Shown here: positions 58,423-64,000 of the stretch, piece by piece | Layout of the letters: every line of letters begins with the position of its first letter | Position numbering within the stretch: position 1 is the stretch's first letter | DNA from: Ramlibacter humi | Lineage (GTDB): Bacteria; Pseudomonadota; Gammaproteobacteria; Burkholderiales; Burkholderiaceae_C | DNA: 64,000 nt | Assembly (NCBI RefSeq): GCF_004681975.1 | Contig: NZ_SMLK01000001.1 | Coordinates: forward strand, 186,001 to 250,000 | Direction of reading: 5' to 3' | Notes under the pieces: model-generated | The model's database searches: none | What the model saw: only the letters and a program-made list of their open reading frames with translations | Told to the model about the DNA's origin: nothing | Made by a program: the position numbers and the translations under genes

Positions 58423-59621
58423 GCGCGCAACGCGAGATCCCGCAGCCGCTGAAGGGCCTGCGCGTCGTCGAATTCACCCACATGGTGATGGGCCCCACCT
58501 GCGGTCTGGTGCTGGCCGACATGGGCGCGGAAGTGATCAAGGTCGAGCCCATCGACGGTGACCGCACGCGCCACCTGCTGGGCGCGGGCGCGGGCTTTTT
58601 CCCCATGTTCAACCGCAACAAGAAAAGCATCGCGCTGGACCTGCGCAGCGAAGAGGGTGCGCGCGTCGCGCGCGAGCTGTGCGCCACGGCCGACGTCGTG
58701 GCCGAGAACTTCAAGCCCGGCACCATGGCCAAGTACGGCCTGGACTACGCGTCGCTGTCGAAGACGAATCCCAAGGTGATCTACGCCAGCCTCAAGGGCT
58801 TCCTGCCCGGGCCGTACGAGCACCGCACCGCGCTGGACGAAGTGGTGCAGATGATGGGCGGCCTGGCCTACATGACCGGGCGGCCCGGCGACCCGCTGCG
58901 CGCGGGCACCAGCGTCAACGACATCATGGGCGGCATGTTCGGCGCCATAGGCGTGCTGGGCGCGCTGGTGCAGCGCGGCATCACTGGCCGCGGCATGGAA
59001 GTGCAGAGCGCGCTGTTCGAGAACAACGTGTTCCTGGTCGGCCAGCACATGCTGCAGTACGCCATCACCGGCCAGCCCGCGGCGCCGATGCCCGACCGCA
59101 TCTCGGCCTGGGCCGTGTACGACGTCTTCACCGTCAAGGACGGCGAGCAGATCTTCCTGGCCGCGGTGAGCGACGCGCAGTGGAAGACCTTCTGCGACGC
59201 GCTGGGCTTCGCCGACCTGTTGGCCGATCCCGCGTACGCCACCAACAACATGCGCGTGCAGCAGCGCGCGAGCCTGATGCCCGTGCTGCGCGAACGCCTG
59301 GCGCGCTGGACCGCGGCCGAGCTGGCCGCGATCTTCGAACGCCAGGGCCTGCCGTACGCGCCCATCCGCAAGCCGGAAGAGCTGTTCGACGACCCGCATC
59401 TGCAAGCCACCGGCGGCCTGGCCGACGTGGCGTTGTGCGACGGCCCCAAGGCCGGCGAGAAGGCCAAGGTCACGCTGTTCCCCATCACCATGGATGGGCA
59501 GCGGCTGCCGGTGCGCACCGACCCGCCGCGCATGGGCGAGCACACGGCCGGCCTGCTGCAGGGGCTGGGCTACACCGAAGGCGACGTGGCGAAGCTACGT
59601 GATCGCCGCAGCGTGGCCTGA
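58419..59621 (+). CDS. CaiB/BaiF (class III) CoA transferase
   Basis: A 400-residue class III CoA transferase. The N-terminal block (GLRVVEFTHMVMGPTCG, LADMGAEVIKVEP) and the catalytic Asp (Asp168 in SVNDIMGG) are present. It moves CoA from a donor such as succinyl-CoA to a carboxylic acid. With the lyase upstream and the hydro-lyase across the divergent promoter it could activate a hydroxy-dicarboxylate before cleavage. The substrate is not readable from the sequence. It is followed 45 bp later by a TctC-type binding-protein gene. Confidence 0.92.
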   Translation: MSAQREIPQPLKGLRVVEFTHMVMGPTCGLVLADMGAEVIKVEPIDGDRTRHLLGAGAGFFPMFNRNKKSIALDLRSEEGARVARELCATADVVAENFKPGTMAKYGLDYASLSKTNPKVIYASLKGFLPGPYEHRTALDEVVQMMGGLAYMTGRPGDPLRAGTSVNDIMGGMFGAIGVLGALVQRGITGRGMEVQSALFENNVFLVGQHMLQYAITGQPAAPMPDRISAWAVYDVFTVKDGEQIFLAAVSDAQWKTFCDALGFADLLADPAYATNNMRVQQRASLMPVLRERLARWTAAELAAIFERQGLPYAPIRKPEELFDDPHLQATGGLADVALCDGPKAGEKAKVTLFPITMDGQRLPVRTDPPRMGEHTAGLLQGLGYTEGDVAKLRDRRSVA

Positions 59622-59666
59622 GCGGCCGCGGCCAAGAATTCCATCGATGTGCAAGGAGACAAACGC

Positions 59667-60644
59667 ATGAACGACTTCCTCCACCTGAACCGCCGCCACG
59701 TGCTGGCCGCCGCGCTGGCCGCGGGCGTCACGCCGCTGGCGGCGCTGGCGCAGCCCAGTACCGTGAAGTTCATCCTGCCCAACGCCACCGGCTCGGGCGT
59801 GGACGCCATCACGCGCGCGGCGCAGCCCGCGTTGGGCAAGGCGCTCGGGGCCTCGGTCGTCGTCGACAACCAGCCGGGCGCCGGCGGTATCGTGGGCCTG
59901 AACGCGCTGGCGCGGTCGCCGGCCGATGGCAGTGCTCTGGCCGTGGTGTCCAACAACGTGGTCATCTTCCCCAGCGTGATCAAGTCGCTGCCGTTCGACA
60001 TGCCGAACGACTTCACGCCCATCGCGGTGGTGGGTGCCACGCCCATGGTGCTGGTGGTGAACCCGCAGCGCGTGTCGGCCACCAACAGCAAGGAATTCGT
60101 CGCGCTGCTCAAGAGCAAGCCGGGCCAGCTGAACTTCGCGTCGGGCGGCAACGGCACCATCCTGCACCTGGCCACGGAGATCTACCTCGACGCCACCGGC
60201 ACGCAGGCCCGGCACATCCCCTACAAGGGCGTGGGCCCCATGGTCACCGACCTGATCGGCGGCCAGGTGGACTTCGGCACGGTGGCCCTGCCCAGCGTGC
60301 AGCAGCAGATCAAGGCCGGCACGCTGCGCGCCATCGGCATGCTCAGCCCGCAGCGCACGCCCGCGGCGCCGGAGATCCCGACGATGGCGGAGCAGGGCCT
60401 GGCCGGTTTCGCGGTGGAAGCCTGGTTCGCGGTCATCGGCCCGAAGAAGCTGGACGCCGCCAACGTGAAGAAGGCGCACGACGCGGTGGTCGCCGCGTTC
60501 AACGATCCCGCGGTGAAGGACGCGATGGCCAAGCAGGGCAACACCATCGCCATCAGTACGCCGGAAGAGGCGCAGGCCGCGTTCAAGCGCGAACTGGCGA
60601 AGTACGCGGCGCTGGTGAAGAAGGTGGGACTGGAGCCGCAGTAA
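59667..60644 (+). CDS. Bug/TctC-family tripartite transporter binding protein
   Basis: A 325-residue periplasmic binding protein of the Bug family. The signal region NRRHVLAAALAAGVTPLAALA is followed by the family pattern: VDNQPGAGGIVG, FTPIAVVG, a Gly-rich binding loop (NFASGGNGTILH) and the YKGVGPMVTDLIGGQV block. It captures a small carboxylate for a TctAB-type permease, which is not in the window. AAGGAG 8 bp before the ATG decides the start; an ATG 18 bp earlier lacks one. It is likely the substrate receptor for the adjacent catabolic genes. Confidence 0.92.
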   Translation: MNDFLHLNRRHVLAAALAAGVTPLAALAQPSTVKFILPNATGSGVDAITRAAQPALGKALGASVVVDNQPGAGGIVGLNALARSPADGSALAVVSNNVVIFPSVIKSLPFDMPNDFTPIAVVGATPMVLVVNPQRVSATNSKEFVALLKSKPGQLNFASGGNGTILHLATEIYLDATGTQARHIPYKGVGPMVTDLIGGQVDFGTVALPSVQQQIKAGTLRAIGMLSPQRTPAAPEIPTMAEQGLAGFAVEAWFAVIGPKKLDAANVKKAHDAVVAAFNDPAVKDAMAKQGNTIAISTPEEAQAAFKRELAKYAALVKKVGLEPQ

Positions 60645-60649
60645 GGAAA

Positions 60650-60776
60650 GCGGACACCCGTACGCAGAGTTCGCGGAGCAAGCGCAGAGGTCGCAGAGAA
60701 CAACCTAGGAACTATTCTCTTTGACTTCTCTGCGCCCTCTGCGCTCGCTCTGCGAACTCCGCGTACGGGAGTCCGC
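60650..60776. repeat. Palindromic repeat family A, copy 3
   Basis: A 127-bp element whose two halves pair over about 55 nt with few mismatches. The ends are GCGGACACCCGTACGC and GCGTACGGGAGTCCGC. Internal CGCAGAG iterations match copies 1 and 2. It lies between the co-directional binding-protein and tag genes and could form a very long hairpin in the transcript. Confidence 0.9.
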
Positions 60777-60818
60777 CTTCCGCGAAGCTTGCGAGCGCCG
60801 GGAGCCGCATACTCGGCC

Positions 60819-61397
60819 ATGGCCGAAACCCTGTTCACCGACGAAGCCGGCGTCGCGCGCTGCCACTGGTGCCGCGCCTCGCCGGCCTACCGCGACTACC
60901 ACGACACCGAGTGGGGCTTCCCGGTCGATGACGACCGGCGGCTGTTCGAGAAGATCTGCCTGGAAGGTTTCCAGAGCGGGCTGTCGTGGCTCACCATCCT
61001 GAACAAGCGCGAGAACTTCCGCCGCGCGTTCGCCCGCTTCGACGCGGCCAAGGTCGCGAAGTTCGGTGAGGCCGACGTCCAGCGCCTGCTGGCCGACGCC
61101 GGCATCATCCGCCACCGCGGCAAGATCGAAGCCGCCATCAACAACGCGCAGCGCGCGCTGGACCTGCGCAAGGAATGCGGCTCGCTCGCCGCCTATTTCT
61201 GGAACGCGCCGCAGGACGCGGCGGCCATCTCCAAGGACCTGAAGAAGCGCGGCTGGCGCTTCGTCGGCCCGACCACCGTCTACGCCTTCATGCAGGCCAT
61301 TGGCCTGGTCAACGACCACGCCGAAGGCTGCTCGGTGCGCGGGCAGGCTCAGGCGGCGCGAAAGTCGTTCAGGCCGTCCGCGCCGCGCGGTCAGTAG
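60819..61397 (+). CDS. tag: DNA-3-methyladenine glycosylase I
   Basis: A 192-residue base-excision repair glycosylase that removes 3-methyladenine. The zinc site of the family is complete: Cys15, His28 (YHDTEWG), His167 and Cys171 (DHAEGC). Other blocks are ICLEGFQSGLSW, LNKRENFR, AGIIRHRGKIEAAI and KKRGWRFVGPTT. The start MAETLFTD is preferred over an ATG 30 bp upstream that would begin within the remains of the repeat. The 3' end overlaps a convergent lipoprotein gene by 7 bp. Confidence 0.95.
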   Translation: MAETLFTDEAGVARCHWCRASPAYRDYHDTEWGFPVDDDRRLFEKICLEGFQSGLSWLTILNKRENFRRAFARFDAAKVAKFGEADVQRLLADAGIIRHRGKIEAAINNAQRALDLRKECGSLAAYFWNAPQDAAAISKDLKKRGWRFVGPTTVYAFMQAIGLVNDHAEGCSVRGQAQAARKSFRPSAPRGQ

Positions 61398-61588
61398 CGA
61401 TAGGGATCGTTCGGGCGGCGGTCGTATCGGTTGGGCACGCCGTCGCCGTCGTTGTCGCGCCAGGCCCGCGGGGGCGGCGAGTGGTAGTAACCGCCGCGCA
61501 CCGCGACGGGTTCGACCGGCGCGATGACGCAGCCGGTCAGGGCCGTGGCGCCGCACACGGCGGCCAGCAGCAACAGGATTCGTTTCAT
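61391..61588 (-). CDS. Small lipoprotein with DGDGVPN-type C-terminus
   Basis: A 65-residue lipoprotein. The lipobox is LTGC (Cys20) after MKRILLLLAAVCGATA. The short mature part is YYHSPPPRAWRDNDGDGVPN followed by RYDRRPNDPYRY. Its ending closely matches that of the exported protein at 24869-25240 (DGDGVPN, then D, P, NP and R at the same spacing). This is an Asp-rich, calcium-binding-like motif. A gene this short is supported by the clear lipobox and by GGAG upstream of the ATG. Function unknown. Confidence 0.75.
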   Translation of the reverse strand: MKRILLLLAAVCGATALTGCVIAPVEPVAVRGGYYHSPPPRAWRDNDGDGVPNRYDRRPNDPYRY

Positions 61589-61693
61589 GGGGACTTCTCC
61601 TTCACGGGTGAGACCCCATTGCCGCGCACCGGGGTGAACGGCGTGTTGCCCGTGCGCAGTGTTGTGTGTCGGGAAGTGTCCGCGCCCGGGCTG

Positions 61694-61990
61694 CTACTGG
61701 GTCAGCTTGCCCAGCACCTTCTCCATCTCGCCGCGGTCCAGTGCACGCAGCGTCTGCATCCGCACGTTGCCGGCGGAGGACAGGGCGAGATTGAAGGCGA
61801 TGAGGCTGTCGTCGTCCTTGGCGGTGCATTCCACCACCAGGTCGTATTTCCCCAGCGTCCAGTAGATGTCGGTCATCTGCACGCCGAAGCGGCCGGCCAT
61901 CTCGCGCGCGGCGTCGGCCCGCTTGACCGTGTCGCGCACGGTGCGGATGCCCTGGTCGGTGAACTTGCATAGGGCGATGTACGTGGCCAT
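61694..61990 (-). CDS. GYD domain-containing protein
   Basis: A 98-residue cytosolic protein of the GYD family (ferredoxin-like fold). Family marks are MATYIALCKFTDQGIRTV at the start, the DIYWTLGKYDLVV block that gives the family its name, and TLRALDRGEMEKVL. The role is unknown; members are often annotated as stress-related. AGGAG lies 7 bp before the ATG. An upstream in-frame ATG at 62095 would add 35 Arg/Pro-rich residues and is rejected. Confidence 0.9.
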   Translation of the reverse strand: MATYIALCKFTDQGIRTVRDTVKRADAAREMAGRFGVQMTDIYWTLGKYDLVVECTAKDDDSLIAFNLALSSAGNVRMQTLRALDRGEMEKVLGKLTQ

Positions 61991-62110
61991 GGTGCACTCC
62001 TGAGGTTCGCTGGGGGAGTGCAAGGTAGGCGGCGGGTTGCGCGGGTTCAAGCCGAGCCGTCCGCGGCGCGCGCCGGGCAATGCGCGTGCACGCACGCGGC
62101 GCGGCGCGAT

Positions 62111-63100
62111 TCAGGCCGTACGGATGACCGAGATGTGCTCGGTACCGCTCTCGGGCAGCCAGACCTCGCCCTTGCGGCCGAGGATCTGCCGGACGTTGGC
62201 GTTGGGCCGCTCCAGCGCGTAGCGCTCGAACTTCTCGGCCTTGGGGTCGAACGAGTAGACCGCGTTGCCGGTCCACTCGCTGATCCAGGGCACGTCGCGC
62301 TCGTCCACGTACACCGCGTAGACGCGGGCGTCACCGCCGGGTGGCTTCCACGCCCGCCAGCTGCCGTTGCGCGGGTCGTGCATGGACAGCTGGCCGCTGT
62401 TCCATTCGCTGACCCAGATGCGGCCCTGGCTGTCGCTCCACACCCTGCGCGCGCCCTGGTCTTTGGTCGGTGGTTCGACGATGTGCGATTCACCGCTGGC
62501 GCGGTCGATGCGCGCGATGAACGAGCCGGCCAGCGAACACCACCACACGTCGCCCGCGGGCGTGGCGCAGATGCCGTAGGGGCCGGGGCCGCGCGGCGAC
62601 TGCTTCGCCGTCACCAAGCCCGTCTTCACCGACACCTTGCCCAGCCAGCCGTTCTGGCCGGTGAACCACAGGTCGCCCGCGCCGTCGAACGCGCAGGTGT
62701 TCAGGTTGGCGCGAGGCGTACCCGCCGGCAACGGGTACACCGTCACCTTCCGATCGGGCCAGCCGACGCGGACGATCGCGTTCTGCCCGCCGTCGGTGAG
62801 CCACGCCGCGTGGTCCGGTCCCTGGATCACGCCGTGCGGCGACGAGCCGTTGCCCAGCGCGACGAGGTCGGTGCGGCCGGTGGAAGGCTCGAACCAGCCC
62901 AGGTGCCCGCTGGCCTGCGCGCTGAACCACACGCCGCCATCGGGCGCGGGCGCGACGTCGTGGATGCCTGTGCTGCGGCGCGTGGCGAGCTTCCAGCTCT
63001 GCATGCCGCCGGCGGCCTGCGCGGCGGGCAGCGTGGCGGCGAGCGGCAGCAGGACCGCTGTCTGCAGCAGAGCCCGGCGGGAGAGCGGTTCAGGAGACAT
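62111..63100 (-). CDS. Exported Vgb/streptogramin-lyase-like beta-propeller
   Basis: A 329-residue exported protein. A Tat-like signal (LSRRALLQTAVLLPLAATLP, cleavage after AQA) is followed by six to seven repeats of the PDGGVWFSAQ, DHAAWLTDGG, GAGDLWFTGQ, PAGDVWWCSL, SQGRIWVSEW and DERDVPWISEW type. This is the propeller of virginiamycin B lyase-like proteins. Most such chromosomal homologues are not antibiotic-resistance enzymes, so no lyase activity is claimed. AAGGAG is 7 bp before the ATG. Palindromic repeat B copy 2 lies directly upstream. Confidence 0.87.
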   Translation of the reverse strand: MSPEPLSRRALLQTAVLLPLAATLPAAQAAGGMQSWKLATRRSTGIHDVAPAPDGGVWFSAQASGHLGWFEPSTGRTDLVALGNGSSPHGVIQGPDHAAWLTDGGQNAIVRVGWPDRKVTVYPLPAGTPRANLNTCAFDGAGDLWFTGQNGWLGKVSVKTGLVTAKQSPRGPGPYGICATPAGDVWWCSLAGSFIARIDRASGESHIVEPPTKDQGARRVWSDSQGRIWVSEWNSGQLSMHDPRNGSWRAWKPPGGDARVYAVYVDERDVPWISEWTGNAVYSFDPKAEKFERYALERPNANVRQILGRKGEVWLPESGTEHISVIRTA

Positions 63101-63117
63101 GGTGACTCCTTCAGTGG

Positions 63118-63212
63118 CGTCATTCCCGCGGAGGCGGGAATCCATGGCTTCCATCTTGCATGGTCTGCGCTCCCCATGGAAGCCATGGGTCCCCGCCTCC
63201 GCGGGGACGACG
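63118..63212. repeat. Palindromic repeat family B (REP-like), copy 2
   Basis: Two 36-nt arms (63118-63153 and 63177-63212) pair with about five mismatches; each contains its own GCGGAGGC hairpin core and CCATGGCTTCCA. It lies between the MetE-like gene and the propeller gene, both on the minus strand. It shares the CGTCATxCCCGCGGAGGCGGG core with copy 1 at 43544-43638. Confidence 0.88.
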
Positions 63213-63219
63213 AGGCAAT

Positions 63220-64000
63220 TTACTTCCCGCCCCACACCTCTTGCGCCGTCTCCACCACCAGCCGCAGCTTGTTGCGCTGGTCCTCGACGGCGATGTTGTT
63301 GCCGTGCACGGTGCTGGAGAAGCCGCACTGCGGCGACAGCGCCAGCTGCTCCATCGGGGCGTACTTGGCGGCTTCGTCGATGCGGCGCTTCAGGTCGTCC
63401 TTCTTCTCCATCTGGCCGAACTTGGTGGTCACCAGGCCCAGCACCACGGTCTTGCCCTTGGCCAGGTAGCGCAGCGGGCGGAAATCGCCGGAGCGGTCGT
63501 CGTCGTACTCCATGAAGTACGCGTCGATGTCCATTTCCTTCAGCAGCGCCTCGGCCACCGGCTCGTAGTTGCCCTGGGCGGCGAAGGTGCTCTTGAAGTT
63601 GCCGCGGCACAGGTGCATGCCCAGCAGCATGCCTTCGGGCTTCCGCGCGACGACCTTGTTGATGAACTTGGCGTAGCGGTGCGGCAGCTCGTTGGGGTCG
63701 TCACCGCGCTGGCGAGCCGCCTCGCGCATCTTTTCGTCGCACAGGTAGGCAAGGTTGGTGTCGTCCATCTGCACGTAGCGGCAGCCGGCTTCGTAGAGCG
63801 AGCGCAGCTCGTCGCCGTAGGCCTTGGCCACGTCGTCGTAGAACACCGGGTCCAGTTCCGGGTACGCGTCCTTGCTGATGCCCGCGCGGCCGCCGCGGAA
63901 GTGCAGCATGGTGGGCGAGGGGATGGTCACCTTGGGCGTGTGGCCGGCGCTGACCTGCGACTTCAGGTACTCGAAGTCGGCCTTCTGGATGTCTTTGGCG
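63220..64000 (-). CDS. MetE-like cobalamin-independent methyltransferase (5' end missing)
   Basis: The C-terminal 260 residues of a protein that continues beyond the right edge. It belongs to the MetE C-terminal/UROD-like superfamily annotated as cobalamin-independent methionine synthase II. Zinc-site features are MHLCRGN (His and Cys) and SPQCGFSS (Cys). Other blocks are PSPTMLHFRGG near the left and VQMDDTNLAYL. Many such short proteins act on substrates other than homocysteine, so methionine synthesis is not certain. A GTG at 63928-63930 looks like a start in isolation, but the frame stays open and homologous-looking up to position 64000. Confidence 0.87.
   Translation of the reverse strand, partial: AKDIQKADFEYLKSQVSAGHTPKVTIPSPTMLHFRGGRAGISKDAYPELDPVFYDDVAKAYGDELRSLYEAGCRYVQMDDTNLAYLCDEKMREAARQRGDDPNELPHRYAKFINKVVARKPEGMLLGMHLCRGNFKSTFAAQGNYEPVAEALLKEMDIDAYFMEYDDDRSGDFRPLRYLAKGKTVVLGLVTTKFGQMEKKDDLKRRIDEAAKYAPMEQLALSPQCGFSSTVHGNNIAVEDQRNKLRLVVETAQEVWGGK

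Noticed and set aside
62111-63100. Streptogramin resistance gene (vgb)
   Set aside because: Only the propeller fold is shared; a Tat-like signal and the genomic context do not support a resistance role.
63220-63930. A complete short MetE-like gene starting at GTG 63930
   Set aside because: The frame stays open to the window edge with homologous-looking residues before this codon, so the gene is truncated by the window.

Overview
The window is a 64 kb piece of a high-GC bacterial chromosome. Gene content points to a betaproteobacterium of the order Burkholderiales, most like Comamonadaceae (Ramlibacter/Variovorax type). The reasons are two DUF1631 proteins, a BPSS1780-type membrane protein, a Bug/TctC-type binding protein, an APH-fold homoserine kinase next to polA, a membrane-anchored TAXI protein, and the amount of CoA-dependent aromatic and acid catabolism. 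This placement is inference from gene families; there is no rRNA gene here. I saw no tRNA, rRNA, prophage, insertion sequence or CRISPR array.

Layout. 1-4.1 kb: 3'-truncated DEAD-box helicase, first DUF1631 protein, beta-propeller lipoprotein. 4.3-8.4 kb: ABC-F protein EttA, then a hybrid histidine kinase and NarL/LuxR response regulator on the other strand. 8.5-17.7 kb: a lipoprotein, a Ser/Gly-rich secreted protein, the second DUF1631 protein, a P1 peptidase/TAXI pair, a DUF883 protein, a small protein, and a FecR-like/BPSS1780-like pair. 17.8-24.8 kb: thrB, a small periplasmic protein, polA, a 4-OT-like tautomerase, a dienelactone hydrolase-like protein and a ZIP transporter. 24.9-28.9 kb: envelope and stress-type proteins, including a Gly/Tyr/Gln-rich low-complexity protein and two DUF4142 proteins. 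28.9-34.2 kb: 5-oxoprolinase/hydantoinase, N-formylglutamate amidohydrolase and an AhpD-fold protein. 34.2-39.4 kb: a large hybrid kinase divergent from a chemoreceptor, followed by a structured intergenic region.

39.5-49.2 kb is the most coherent catabolic unit. Eight minus-strand genes (crotonase, feruloyl-CoA synthase, SDR dehydrogenase, branched-chain-type ABC transporter with a LivM-LivG fusion, MarR regulator) sit divergent from an ACMSD-type amidohydrolase. Together they match import and CoA-dependent beta-oxidative shortening of hydroxycinnamates, with the amidohydrolase as candidate for the last carbon-carbon cleavage. The divergent promoter region holds a perfect inverted repeat that is a good MarR operator candidate. 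49.5-54.3 kb is the conserved prkA-yeaH-spoVR stress operon. 54.5-60.6 kb is a second catabolic unit: LysR regulator, domain-permuted aconitase-family hydro-lyase, HMG-CoA-lyase-family enzyme, CaiB-type CoA transferase and a TctC-type binding protein, plausibly for a citramalate-like branched hydroxy acid. 60.8-64 kb: tag, a small lipoprotein, a GYD protein, a Vgb-like beta-propeller and a 5'-truncated MetE-like methyltransferase.

Two families of palindromic intergenic repeats stand out. Family A has three copies of about 113-131 bp (19085, 54361, 60650). Family B has two copies of about 95 bp (43544, 63118), one of them inside the ABC transporter operon between the binding-protein and permease genes.
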